NCBI GenBank assembly: GCA_034925865.1
Contig: JAYFRN010000008.1
Span: 1 to 64,000, forward strand
Origin: Oscillospiraceae bacterium
GTDB taxonomy: Bacteria > Bacillota > Clostridia > Oscillospirales > SIG627
DNA length: 64,000 bases
Direction: 5' to 3'
This document shows, piece after piece, positions 1 to 8,638 of this stretch. The notes beneath the pieces are model-generated. The model saw nothing but the letters and a program-made list of their open reading frames with translations, searched no databases and was not told the origin of the DNA. The number at the start of each line of letters is the position of its first letter. Within the stretch, counting starts at the first letter, position 1. A program made the position numbers and the translations under genes.

Positions 1-1
1 C

Positions 2-415
2 GGATATGGCGGTAAATATATACTGTTTCAAAAGATTGGTGAGGGAATGATTCCTTATCCAGAGGTACTCGCAATGCGAGTCCAAGTTATGGATCGAATA
101 TTTGACGAACTTCCCACTCTGGAAGATATAGAAGGATTACGCATATTGCCAATTGATTTCCCTAAAAGAATTAATATGAATAGAGATCCAATATGGATGA
201 GTGCATTGATATATTTACCAAAAAAATCATATTATCCTGCTAAATACCTTACTTACATCGGAAACTGCCAAGGACCCGCAAATAAAATGAATAATAAACG
301 AGAAATCTGTTGGACTCATATAGATTCTTTGTATGAAGAACATCAGCGTTGGAATGGGATAGAGTACGAAACCATAGGAGATGGAGTGTACCGATATGTT
401 CAAGAATCAAAATAA
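2..415 (+). CDS. Partial ORF, possible immunity or toxin-tip protein (5' end outside window)
   Basis: The frame is open from the first base of the window to a stop at 413-415, so the gene probably begins upstream. The first internal ATG is at 47, but it has only a weak GGTGAG before it. The product is hydrophilic, has no membrane segment and contains scattered Trp and Cys. I do not recognise the family. It directly precedes a decayed Rhs cassette array in which each toxin tip is followed by a small gene of this size. An immunity gene or the end of a toxin tip is therefore plausible, but this is inference from position only. Confidence 0.5.
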   Translation, partial: GYGGKYILFQKIGEGMIPYPEVLAMRVQVMDRIFDELPTLEDIEGLRILPIDFPKRINMNRDPIWMSALIYLPKKSYYPAKYLTYIGNCQGPANKMNNKREICWTHIDSLYEEHQRWNGIEYETIGDGVYRYVQESK

Positions 416-456
416 CTCTTGAAGTTTATGACATTAAAAACAAAAGGACAAACAAT

Positions 457-525
457 ATGGAAAAACGAATAATAAGCATAATATTTACAATAGCGCTGAT
501 ATTCGTCTTCGGCGCGCCGATGTAG
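457..525 (+). pseudogene. Orphan signal-peptide fragment fused to Rhs DNA
   Basis: A 22-codon reading frame encodes a Sec-type signal peptide (MEKRIISIIFTIAL then IFVFGAP) and stops at TAG 523-525. The 65-70 bp around it (about 452-521) match 6440-6508 almost base for base. At 6440-6508 the same signal peptide starts a 78-residue protein. Here the similarity ends abruptly at 521, and from about 527 the DNA matches the Rhs core (3202 onward). It is a recombination scar and not a working gene. Confidence 0.75.
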
Positions 526-526
526 T

Positions 527-1608
527 TGGGACGGCGGCAATATCGCTGCCGAGATGCAGAACAATGCGGTAACGGTCACATATATCCGCGGCATAAACCT
601 CATCGCTCCCGATGTGGACGGCGTAAGGACATATTACCTCTATAACGCTCACGGTGACGTGGTGAATCTACAGATTCGTCTGCGACTGCAATAAAATCCT
701 ATGACTATGATGCCTTCGGCGTTGAGAGGAACATAGCTTCCAGCGATATCAACCCGTTCAGATACTGCGGGGAGTATTATGATAAGGAGACCGGGGAGAT
801 ATATCTCCGGGCGAGGTATTATAATCCTGCAACGGGTAGGATGTTCTCGGAAGATACTGTAACGTCACAGTTCAGTGAAATGGCGAATGGACAAAAGATT
901 CCAGATCCACTAAGCCTTAACCTTTATACTTATTGCGGCAGTAATCCGATTCTTTACCAAGATGCAATCGGTCACATATTTATGCTGGTGACGGCAGCGA
1001 TAGGCGCTGTTCTGGGAGGTATAGGCGGTGCTATCTACTCACAAATTAAATATGGTAAAGTAAGATGGCAAAACGTTGTTGCCGGAGCGGCTATTGGCGG
1101 TGTAATTGGACTAACAGGCGGAGCGGCAGCAGGTATAGCACTTGCAGGAAGTGTGACGGCTTCTACTGGTGCTGTAATTGCTGGTGGAAATGCATTAATT
1201 GCTACGGTAGGGACAGGAGGATTAGCTTCCGGTGGTAAATTTGTATCTGATAATTTTAAGATATTTGTAAATGCATTTAGTACTGCTGCACCAGCATTAG
1301 GAACGCAATTTGGTAAACTAGGTAAACTAGTAAAAAGCCCTAATATTAGTATAGATTGGGAAAATACTACACCTCATGGTTTAGAAAGAATGTTGGAACG
1401 TGGCGTTACTCAAAACATGGTTGATACATGGATTAAAACAGCTAAAGTGTTACAACAATCAGGTGATAAATTTTTATATGTTGCTCGCCAAGGTGTGGTT
1501 GTTTTATCAAAAGCAGGACAAGTAATTACAGCTTACGGAAGTAATTACTTTGATCAAAATATGCAAGAAATTGTTAATATATTATGGAAATATGTGAACT
1601 TCAAATGA
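527..1608 (+). pseudogene. Rhs-core 3' fragment with toxin tip 1 (frameshifted)
   Basis: Bases 527-823 repeat the Rhs/YD core end found at 3202-3497. Relative to that copy, one T is missing near 670 (GTGAATCTACAG against GTGAATCTTACAG), which breaks the core frame. From about 673 the frame is open to 1608. It encodes the Rhs core end (YDAFG, RARYYN-type), the NLYTYCGSNPI boundary motif, a Gly/Ala-rich segment with two possible membrane-crossing helices, then a C-terminal domain with HGLERMLERGV. That pattern resembles DUF4258-like or related small nuclease tips. No start codon or export signal is attached, so the cassette is probably silent unless recombined onto a complete Rhs gene. A DUF1871-like gene overlaps the stop by the ATGA arrangement. 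Confidence 0.7.
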
Positions 1609-1847
1609 ACTCTATAAAATTAATCATAAATGAGTGGGATCCAATTGATCTTTTATTGCACGCTCCTGAAGATGAATATGCATTCGAAATAAAAGAAATA
1701 AAAAAACTACTTAATGATAATATTAATTTAGAAAATTTATCTGAAGGAATTTATGAAATTTTCAAATTAAATTTTGGTGACATATTTAAAAAATCAAAAT
1801 CTGATTGTATATTAATAGCAGAAAAAATATTATTTATAAATAAATAA
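1605..1847 (+). CDS. DUF1871-like protein, putative immunity to toxin tip 1
   Basis: An 80-residue acidic soluble protein. I take the ATG at 1605, which overlaps the toxin stop (ATGA), over the ATG at 1584 inside the toxin. The segment with NEWDP, then LLLHAPEDEY about ten residues later, resembles DUF1871. That family is known from Firmicutes, often beside toxin modules. The overlap with the tip implies translational coupling, as expected of a toxin-immunity pair. The immunity role is inference from family and position. Confidence 0.65.
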   Translation: MNSIKLIINEWDPIDLLLHAPEDEYAFEIKEIKKLLNDNINLENLSEGIYEIFKLNFGDIFKKSKSDCILIAEKILFINK

Positions 1848-1958
1848 TAACTTATTACTTTTGTCTTTATACTCATTGCTAGACCATTGAAGTTACGACA
1901 AGAGTTATAAATGGGGTAACACGCATTGTCGATGCATGGGTCAAAACGAGGTGATAAA

Positions 1959-2507
1959 ATGATAACTTTCCTTGAAGTAAAGGGATTATTAGAACTTGAA
2001 CAAGCTGAAAAATGGGGTGAAGCAGGAGAGTTGCTATACGATCTATGGTATAATGATAAAAGTAACGCTACTAAACTATGCCGGATTCTCTCTGAGTGTT
2101 GGTATGAGTTAACCGAATGGGATTGCTGTATTCAAAATAAAAATCTGTCCTTTGACTCTTTTAAAGAAACTTTGATTAATATTACACAGTATGGATTAAC
2201 GCACTTTAATACTAATGGAAATTTTCTTTGGATGACTGGTTATATGATTTCATTGTTCCCCTATCTTTTTTATAATGGTGAGGCAGATGGTTTGTATAGT
2301 GAATGGGAAGAAAGAGGTAAAGATATGTTGCTTCTTGCAACACAGATAGAGCCTGAAAATCTAATATCTAGGATGCTTTATTTGGGCGCCCAAGGCGATT
2401 CTGATAAATACTCAACGGTTAAAACAAAACTAGCACCATACCTAAAAGATTTTTTCCCCGGAAGCACTGCCATTGAGGATTATTTTAAAGACATTTTATC
2501 CTCCTAA
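1959..2507 (+). CDS. Hypothetical helical protein, possible immunity
   Basis: I chose ATG 1959 because GAGGTGAT lies 3-10 bases before it; an earlier ATG at 1926 has no ribosome site. The 182-residue product is rich in Trp, Leu and Glu and is predicted helical, with a TPR-like look and no signal peptide. It ends just before the next Rhs-core fragment (from 2532). Small helical proteins between Rhs tips are commonly immunity proteins, but I do not recognise this family, so the role is inferred from position. Confidence 0.55.
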   Translation: MITFLEVKGLLELEQAEKWGEAGELLYDLWYNDKSNATKLCRILSECWYELTEWDCCIQNKNLSFDSFKETLINITQYGLTHFNTNGNFLWMTGYMISLFPYLFYNGEADGLYSEWEERGKDMLLLATQIEPENLISRMLYLGAQGDSDKYSTVKTKLAPYLKDFFPGSTAIEDYFKDILSS

Positions 2508-2531
2508 GGTTTGAAAGGAGTAATAAAATAG

Positions 2532-4217
2532 CTTGAAAAAGCAAATTCAAATGACTGTAACAGGCTGTACACCGTCAGCGAAGGCGGAGCCGTCACCGCC
2601 ACATATTCGTATGATGACAACGGCAACCGGTCAAGCCTTGTTTACGCCAACGGCACAGGCGAATATTATACCTATAACCTGGCGAACCTTGTAACAGGTG
2701 TAACAAATAAAAAGATATCCGACAACTCGATTATCTCTTCCTTCGCCTACACCTATTACCTTGACGGCAATCAGGCGACAAAGACCGACAACACAGGCAG
2801 AACGACTACCTATACCTATGACGATTTAGGCAGGCTGTTGACCGAAAGCGAAGCTGTCGGCGGGGTTACTCAAAGAAGCTTATCATATACCTATGACAAG
2901 CGCGGCAACAGGCTCACCTTAACCGTCACAGGCTCGGAAGAATATACGGTCGCGTACACCTGCGACGCGAACAACCGCCTTATCACGGAAGTAAAAACGC
3001 AGGGCGGAATAACGACGACAACCACCTACGGTTATGACGCGAACGGAAACCAGACGACAAAGACGACGGACGGCGTTACTCAAACTTCGATGTATAACCT
3101 CTTTGGGCAGCTCACAGGCGACGGAATTCTGACCTACACCTACCGTCCGGACGGACTCAGAAGCACGAAGTCTGACGGCACGACAACGACCGTTCATATC
3201 TGGGACAGCGGCAATATCGTTGCCGAAATGCAGAACAATGCCATTACGGTCACATATATCCGCGGCATAAACCTCATCGCGTCCGATGTGGACGGCGTAA
3301 GAACGTATTACCTCTATAACGCTCACGGTGACGTGGTGAATCTTACAGATTCGTCTGCTACTGTAACAAAATCCTATGACTATGACGCCTTCGGCGTTGA
3401 GAGGAATATAGCTCCCGGCGATGCCAACCCGTTCAGATACTGCGCGGAGTATTATGATAAGGAGACCGGGGAGCTATATCTCCGGGCGAGGTATTATGAT
3501 CCGGTGACGGGACGATTTTCGCAGGAAGACCCCATAGGGAGTGGTCTAAACTGGTATACCTATTGTAGTAATGATCCAATTTTATTTATAGATCCAACAG
3601 GATATTGGGAGGAGACAGATTCTAAATTTTCCTCCACAGTTCAAAGTTATTTATTAAAATTGACATATTTTTGGTATATGGCCGACTCAGACGAGGCGAG
3701 AAACGATATACACGAAGAAGCAGAAAGAGTTAGAGATATCTATTCAAGCGGATTGGGGTGGCTATTAGATAATGCTAAGATTATCTCTGGTGCATTGGCA
3801 GATGAATACTTTTTGGGCGACTGTTCTGTAGATGAAAGAGATTATTGGTTATATTTAGCTCAAGAATTTCAACCAGATATTAAAATAGATAATAGACCGA
3901 TTTTACGTGGAGCAATTTTTATAGCAGGCTTTGTTACTCCATCAATTGATGATGTTTGGCGATATGTTTCAAAAAAAGCATCAAAAGAAATGATTGAAAC
4001 TATTGGAGAAAAAGAATCTAAAAAGTTTTTAAAATCAATGACAAAATTTGCTGGAAAGGCAGGAAGAAATGGGATAAAAAAATTAGAGGGAAAAGGTATT
4101 AAAGGTTTTATGTATGAAGTAAAGGTAATATCAAAGAGTGGAGCATATCGATTGTTAGGAAATAAAGCAAAGACAGGCGAAATAATTTGGGAGGTTTTTG
4201 AAAAGACTCATCATTAA
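2532..4217 (+). pseudogene. 5'-truncated Rhs/YD-repeat protein with RelE-like toxin tip 2
   Basis: The frame is open from 2532 to 4217 with no good start codon or signal peptide. The first internal alternative start is TTG 2838. Up to about 3510 it encodes typical YD repeats (YTYDxxGR and similar units) and the conserved Rhs core end (YLYNAHGDVV, then RARYYDPVTGRF). After the boundary near NWYTYCSNDP comes a 210-residue variable tip. Its last 40 residues (YEVKVISKSGAYRLLG, then an aromatic-rich end) resemble the RelE/HigB-Gp49 mRNA interferase fold. The core GC content is clearly higher than that of the AT-rich tip, as usual for exchangeable tips. The missing N-terminus makes it an orphan cassette. 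Confidence 0.75.
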
Positions 4218-4244
4218 GAGTAAAATCAATAGAAAAAATAAAGA

Positions 4245-4574
4245 ATGATAAATATTGAACAAGATCTTTATGATTTTTACCATAAATACGAAAATAAATG
4301 CTTAAAACATTACAAAAAAGTTATTAAAAATTTTAAAATAAGTGAACCTGAAGATTATGAGGAATATGAAAAGGAATTCGGAAATTTTGATAATATAGAA
4401 CTGCGTATATATGGAATAAATTATGAACTACGACTGCCGGAATTGCCGGAACCGAGCGAACCTTTAATAAATATTATATATGATCTTTTTATTAACGATC
4501 ATAATATTGGGTATTTTAAAATATGTTTCACAAATAATGAAAAAATAGCAGATGAGTTTCTTTGCTTTAATTAG
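4245..4574 (+). CDS. Putative immunity protein for toxin tip 2
   Basis: A 109-residue, strongly acidic protein (many Glu and Asp, PELPEPSEP stretch) starting 27 bases after the tip-2 stop. It is AT-rich like the tip and unlike the Rhs core. No family is recognised. Its position between a toxin tip and the next Rhs-core repeat (from 4584) and its acidity fit an immunity protein for a basic RelE-like toxin. This is inference only. Confidence 0.5.
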   Translation: MINIEQDLYDFYHKYENKCLKHYKKVIKNFKISEPEDYEEYEKEFGNFDNIELRIYGINYELRLPELPEPSEPLINIIYDLFINDHNIGYFKICFTNNEKIADEFLCFN

Positions 4575-4576
4575 AT

Positions 4577-5500
4577 CTTAAAAATTCGTCTGCTACTGTA
4601 ACAAAATCCTATGACTATGACGCCTTCGGCGTTGAGAGGAATATAGCTCCTGGCGATGCCAACCCGTTCAGATACTGCGGGGAGTATTATGATAAGGAGA
4701 CTGGGGAGATATATCTCCGGGCGAGGTATTATAACGCAAGTATAGGACGCTTCCTTAGTGAAGATACCCACTGGAATACGGGCAACATGATATATGGAGA
4801 TTACCCCGTAAAAAATAGTAACTACCAAGACCCATTAGAATTAAATACTTATACCTATGTACCGGATATAACTGCAATTATGCAAAGCGGAAATTTATAT
4901 ATTTACTGCATGGAAAATCCGATCATGTACATAGATTCTGAGGGCGAAGTGGCGTGGTTTATAGTAATGGCTATTGGAGCGGGCGTAGGCGCTCTCGTAA
5001 GTGGAGGTTTCCAAGTTGCAAGAAACTTTACAAATGGCAAAAATTGGTCTGATGGACTCGGAAAGGCAATGCTCTCAGGAGCGGTTAGCGGTGCTATCGC
5101 AACAATTAGTATACCGTCTATAGGAGCGTTAGGTTCAGCAATAATTACAGGTGCAGTAGGTACGCTGGCAGGTAGGGCAATAGTCGGTGATATTAAATCT
5201 ATAGATGATGTTGTAAATGCATTAGTTGTAGGAGCTGGTGCTGGAGCACTTGGCTATGGAGCGTCAAAGGTTTTATCGGGGCTGACACAGAAATATTTTG
5301 CTGGTTTAACTAAAGAAGGCCAAAAACTATTTTTAAGCAGTATAAACAAAATTACCAACCGAGATCTTACAGCCATTAGACAGACTATATCTGCTGGAGG
5401 AAAAGCCGCACAAGTTGATCAGTTAATTGAAAAATATGGTTATGACGTTGTCATAGCAGCATTTGTTTCAGGCGCTACAACGGAAGTTATACCCAAATAA
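4577..5500 (+). pseudogene. Rhs-core 3' fragment with toxin tip 3
   Basis: The frame is open from just after the preceding stop. Bases 4584-4733 repeat the Rhs-core end (YDAFGVERN, then RARYYN). The divergent linker then contains YIYCMENPIMYIDSEG, the usual Rhs core-tip boundary, and a Gly/Ala-rich hydrophobic segment (two possible transmembrane hairpins) near residues 130-225. The final 80 residues (about 5260-5500) are a soluble helical domain I do not recognise. There is no start codon or signal peptide: it is another displaced tip cassette. Confidence 0.65.
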
Positions 5501-5510
5501 GGAGAATGGT

Positions 5511-6014
5511 ATGTATTTTCGTCAATTAAAGCACTCTATTTTTAATCTTGTCGAGTTTATAATAATTGTAGCTATAGTATTAGCTGTTGTTGTTGTAACT
5601 GATTTTATTTCAATACGAATCCAGTTTAACTTTTTAACTGTAGCAGCTATAGTGGTTATTGGAGTATGGTTAATGTCTTTGGCTTACAACATTATTAGAA
5701 TAGGCATAAGCGTATTACTTGATTTAATTTGTAAAAGCTTTATTGAAGTCGAACTTCAATTCATGGAGCAATACCCTTTTAAATCAAGCTTTCTGACCGA
5801 ACGAACGAAATATGAAAAAGATGGTGAAATTAAGAGAGTTAACCGGTTGGATTTTAAGATTGTTGCTAAACATAAAGAAGCGCTATTTGTTTTAACCAGT
5901 GAGACCTATTACTTGCTTGATAAAAATGTTCGATACATATTTACTATTGGTAAACATTCGCAGTTTATTGTTAACGTTCGGGATGAAAATGGTCATCCTG
6001 TTTCCACAACATAA
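5511..6014 (+). CDS. Two-helix membrane protein, possible immunity to tip 3
   Basis: ATG 5511 follows AAGGAGAATGGT and is preferred over upstream ATG codons inside the tip. The 167-residue protein has two long hydrophobic helices (roughly residues 10-35 and 42-65) and then a cytosolic domain of mixed charge. It follows tip 3 directly, and tip 3 has a membrane-like segment. A membrane-anchored immunity protein would suit that, but no family is recognised. Confidence 0.5.
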   Translation: MYFRQLKHSIFNLVEFIIIVAIVLAVVVVTDFISIRIQFNFLTVAAIVVIGVWLMSLAYNIIRIGISVLLDLICKSFIEVELQFMEQYPFKSSFLTERTKYEKDGEIKRVNRLDFKIVAKHKEALFVLTSETYYLLDKNVRYIFTIGKHSQFIVNVRDENGHPVSTT

Positions 6015-6033
6015 AGTAACCCAATCGCCAAGG

Positions 6034-6297
6034 GTGTTGTTCCTTGTCATTGCTTCGGATGAACAGCAGATATTTTCTTTGTCGGCTGAGTTAAAAGCCT
6101 CCGAAGCACGTTTTCCTGAGCTTAACCGCATTATGGAAGAGCTTTATGAGGATAAAGTATCTGAAAGTCATCATAAAACATTTTCTCATGATGTTAATAG
6201 AATTATGTATTTCAAGGAATATGCTTTTAATCCGGAAGTTATAAAAGGGTATAATATTTTTAAATTATTGATTTACCTAAATCGGCGATTTTTGTAA
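6034..6297 (+). pseudogene. Open frame without a clear start, probable gene remnant
   Basis: The frame encodes a plausible soluble protein segment (FSLSAELKASEARFPELNRI, then Glu-rich) but has no ribosome site or convincing start. The only in-frame ATGs lie inside the preceding gene. It may be the 3' end of another immunity gene left behind by recombination. Low confidence. Confidence 0.3.
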
Positions 6298-6444
6298 ATG
6301 ATATATTTGTTGACGAAGTAAAAAAACATTCAATAATTGGATTTAAAAATTATTTAGTGTGGCAAAATTAATATTGAATATTCTGATATCACACTATGTC
6401 ATTTGAGACCCAAAAAACATACCAACAAAACAAAGGAAAACAAT

Positions 6445-6681
6445 ATGAAAAAACGAATAATAAGCATAATATTTACAATAGCGCTGATATTCGTCTTCGG
6501 CGCGCCGATAATATCAGATGCGGTTGATATAATCTGCCTGAACGGATTATATGAATGCTCCACCTGTAACCATGTGTTCACGGCAAACGAATTATCAGTA
6601 ATTAACGATGGAACAACCGATGATCCGTACTATACATCTGACATAAAAAGAACTGCAACGAATAGAGGACTAGGTCAATAA
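6445..6681 (+). CDS. Small secreted Cys-containing protein, truncated
   Basis: ATG 6445 follows AAAGGAAAAC. The 78-residue product has a Sec signal peptide (Lys-Lys-Arg, then a hydrophobic core ending FGAP) and a short tail with CSTC, resembling the start of a zinc ribbon. The upstream and signal-peptide DNA is duplicated at 452-521. It could be the displaced 5' end of the Rhs or a wall-associated protein gene whose remainder was lost. No domain follows the signal peptide. Confidence 0.5.
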   Translation: MKKRIISIIFTIALIFVFGAPIISDAVDIICLNGLYECSTCNHVFTANELSVINDGTTDDPYYTSDIKRTATNRGLGQ

Positions 6682-6760
6682 TTATCCGCGAAAAATTTTC
6701 GGATACAAATCCGCTAATAAAATGACAGTGGCATAGATCAGGTGGCTCGAAAAATTTCCA

Positions 6761-6777
6761 ATCCCCCCGCGGGGGAT
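6761..6777. terminator. Short GC hairpin upstream of ssrA
   Basis: ATCCCCC, CGC, GGGGGAT is a perfect 7-bp stem with a 3-base loop, followed by an A-rich run. It may terminate transcription from the Rhs side. No T-run follows on the + strand, so this is weak. Confidence 0.35.
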
Positions 6778-6876
6778 AGGAAATAAAAAAATATTTCTCA
6801 CTTAATCTTAACTGATATAAAACTGCGACAATTAAACTTGCAATTTTCTGTAACAGTAATTTAATATTAAATTAAT

Positions 6877-6905
6877 TTGCAAATTTTTACGATACGTGTT
6901 ATAAT
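6877..6905 (+). promoter_or_regulatory. ssrA promoter
   Basis: TTGCAA (6877-6882), a 17-base spacer, and TATAAT (6900-6905), placed about 30 bases before the mature tmRNA 5' end. Confidence 0.8.
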
Positions 6906-6935
6906 TCAGTTGTATGCTTTTACAAGCATATATTT

Positions 6936-7284
6936 GGGGGCGTAATGGCTTCGACGGGGTTGTTGAAGCGTAATAAGCGGGTAGAGTCGCAGAATCTCTT
7001 AAAAACTGCAAACTTAATTTTAAACGCTGATAACAGATTAGCAATCGCTGCCTAATTTAAGGCGGCCGTCCGCCAGGTGAGCACCGCGGCATCTGAACGG
7101 GCGTAATTTAGCGGTGAACGTGAACACACTTAAGCTTTGCGGCGTGTCATGATTTTATGAAGCTCACCCGGCTCAAGCCTGTCTGCGGGCGTGATGACCG
7201 GGGAAATCAAAACACAGTCTGCACCCGGAGAAAGTTTCGTGAATGTGATTTCGGACACGGGTTCGATTCCCGTCGCCTCCACCA
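6936..7284 (+). ncRNA. ssrA: tmRNA (transfer-messenger RNA)
   Basis: One-piece tmRNA of about 349 nt that rescues stalled ribosomes and tags their products. The 5' end GGGGGCG pairs with the 3' CGCCTCC followed by A and CCA. The T-arm GGGTTCGATTCCC is intact. The tag frame begins at the resume codon GCA 7008 and reads ANLILNADNRLAIAA, then TAA at 7053-7055. A hydrophobic small-residue end of this kind is the usual protease signal. The 3' end is the prophage attachment core, and the inserted phage restores the full CCA end, so the gene should remain functional. The tmRNA-distal terminator is now the one supplied by the prophage (7289-7318). Confidence 0.93.
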
Positions 7285-7285
7285 T
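7267..7285 (+). other. attL core
   Basis: TTCCCGTCGCCTCCACCAT, the last 18 bases of ssrA plus one. An identical 19-bp copy is at 45456-45474. Similarity stops at both edges. Confidence 0.9.
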
Positions 7286-7288
7286 ATA

Positions 7289-7322
7289 AAAAATGTCGCT
7301 TGCTATAGCGACATTTTTTATT
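7289..7322 (+). terminator. Terminator after ssrA (phage-supplied)
   Basis: AAAAATGTCGCT and AGCGACATTTTT form a 12-bp stem with loop TGCTAT, ending in a T-run. It lies inside attL on the prophage side. The host sequence that once followed ssrA is now at 45475 onward, with its own hairpin at 45577-45609. The A-tract makes it usable from both sides, so it may also end the integrase transcript. Confidence 0.8.
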
Positions 7323-7337
7323 TATTTTACGCTTCAT

Positions 7338-7361
7338 CCCCGAATAATCCCCGAAATTTAA
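7338..7361. promoter_or_regulatory. Candidate integrase arm-type sites at attL
   Basis: Two CCCCGAA boxes in CCCCGAATAATCCCCGAAA, about 52 bases inside the core. Near attR an 18/19 match occurs at 45316-45334 in the same orientation. Paired short repeats inside both ends are typical arm sites of tyrosine integrases. Confidence 0.55.
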
Positions 7362-7365
7362 GCGT

Positions 7366-8490
7366 TTACGCAATTTTATTTAATATCGCAACGGCGCGTT
7401 CTTCTTCACGCGGATACAAATGCGAATACGTATTCCATGTAATTTCTATCTTCGAATGACCCAGGCGACGCGCTATTTCCTGTATATTAATACCTTCATT
7501 CACGAGCAGCGAGGCATGAGTATGCCGGAAATCATGTATGCGTATATGCTTCAATTTTGCAGCTTTGGCAAACCGTTGATTGAAATTTTCAATGCTCGAA
7601 TCTCTCAAGCAGCTTTCGCCTCCGCATACGCGATAGTTATTCGAAAAATTAACGGCATTTGCTGACTGCCGCTTTTTATGTTCATCGAGGATATTCTTGA
7701 GCGGTATAGGTATTTGTAAATCGCGGTATGAGCTTTTATTCTTCGGCGGTGTTTCAACATCTTCTCCTTTTAATTTTTGTGCTATGCTTCTCCGAACATG
7801 AATTATATCTCCGTCTATATCTGACCATTTCAGAGCGTTTATTTCGCCTTTACGCATACCGGTGTAAAACGCGACATTGAAAAAAACGTAATATCTCCAA
7901 TCCCCGGACGCTTCGGCAGCAGATTTTGCCGCGCTGATGAATGAAAGAAATTCAGCAGCTGTATAATAATTAAGCTTTTCGGCAGGCTTCTCAAAATATA
8001 CTTCTTTAAAGTTGCCGATTGATTTTAACGGATTCTTAGGCATATATTCAAGCCGTACGGCGTAATTAAATAATGTGCTTAATTCTTTATAAATATTCTG
8101 CTTTGACCTGAAAGCCAAATCCTTATCAGAAAAAAGCGTCTTCCATTCCTGGAGACGCTGAACTCCCAACCGATCGAGACGAACCTTGCCGAGCTCCGGG
8201 ATTATATATCGTTCCATATTACGCCGCGTTTTGTCAAATGTCGTCGCGCGTACTTCGTTCTTCTTCGCTTTAAGATATTCCTTAATGAGTTCTTCAACAG
8301 TCATCCGCAGCGTGCTTTTATCCCCGGAAGTGTATTCGTCACGAAGCTTCGCCTCAAGTTCTCGCGCTTCAGGCAAACCGTATGCAATTCTTTCAACTTG
8401 ATTTGATTTCCCTTCCCTATCCGTATAATTAACGCGAACGCGGTACTGCTGCTTTCCGTCCTTTTTAACGCCTGTTTTATTTATAGGCAT
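7366..8490 (-). CDS. int: Phage tyrosine-recombinase integrase
   Basis: 374 residues, the usual size. The N-terminus is an arm-binding domain (about residues 1-60), followed by a SAM-like core-binding domain (65-165). The catalytic domain has Arg213 (TGMRKGE), a Lys in the beta-hairpin around 250, His319 and Arg322 (HDFRHTH), His345 (LGH) and the nucleophile Tyr355 (NTYSHLYP), so all key residues are present. It catalyses recombination between the phage site and the ssrA 3' end. The gene ends 81 bases from attL, convergent with ssrA. Confidence 0.95.
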   Translation of the reverse strand: MPINKTGVKKDGKQQYRVRVNYTDREGKSNQVERIAYGLPEARELEAKLRDEYTSGDKSTLRMTVEELIKEYLKAKKNEVRATTFDKTRRNMERYIIPELGKVRLDRLGVQRLQEWKTLFSDKDLAFRSKQNIYKELSTLFNYAVRLEYMPKNPLKSIGNFKEVYFEKPAEKLNYYTAAEFLSFISAAKSAAEASGDWRYYVFFNVAFYTGMRKGEINALKWSDIDGDIIHVRRSIAQKLKGEDVETPPKNKSSYRDLQIPIPLKNILDEHKKRQSANAVNFSNNYRVCGGESCLRDSSIENFNQRFAKAAKLKHIRIHDFRHTHASLLVNEGINIQEIARRLGHSKIEITWNTYSHLYPREEERAVAILNKIA

Positions 8491-8530
8491 ATTAAACCTT
8501 CTTTATATCAAAATATATTTATGTTTTACC

Positions 8531-8560
8531 TTTACAAACAATATTACGGCATGATATAAT
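8531..8560 (+). promoter_or_regulatory. Promoter for a candidate small RNA
   Basis: TTTACA (8531-8536), 18 bases, TATAAT (8555-8560). An alternative -35 one base on gives a 17-base spacer. It points rightwards while both flanking genes are on the minus strand. Confidence 0.55.
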
Positions 8561-8565
8561 AAAGA

Positions 8566-8631
8566 TACAAGTTAATTCCTTTTTCCGCCCGCCTCCCGCT
8601 CACTTCCCTTGAGCTGGAGGCATTTTTTATT
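8566..8631 (+). ncRNA. Candidate ~65-nt small RNA with its own terminator
   Basis: Between a good promoter ending at 8560 and a strong intrinsic terminator lie only about 25 bases without an ORF. The terminator is GCCTCC, C, GCTCA, loop CTTCCCT, TGAGC, T, GGAGGC, then ATTTTTTATT at 8622-8631: an 11-bp stem with one symmetric mismatch. The T-run is on the + strand, so the hairpin does not serve the minus-strand neighbours. A short regulatory RNA in the lysogeny region is inferred. It could instead be a decayed leader. Confidence 0.5.
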
Positions 8632-8638
8632 GTGATGC

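Noticed and set aside
2919..3326. Minus-strand frame within Rhs repeats
   Set aside because: Shadow of the YD-repeat coding sequence; composition and repeats explain it.
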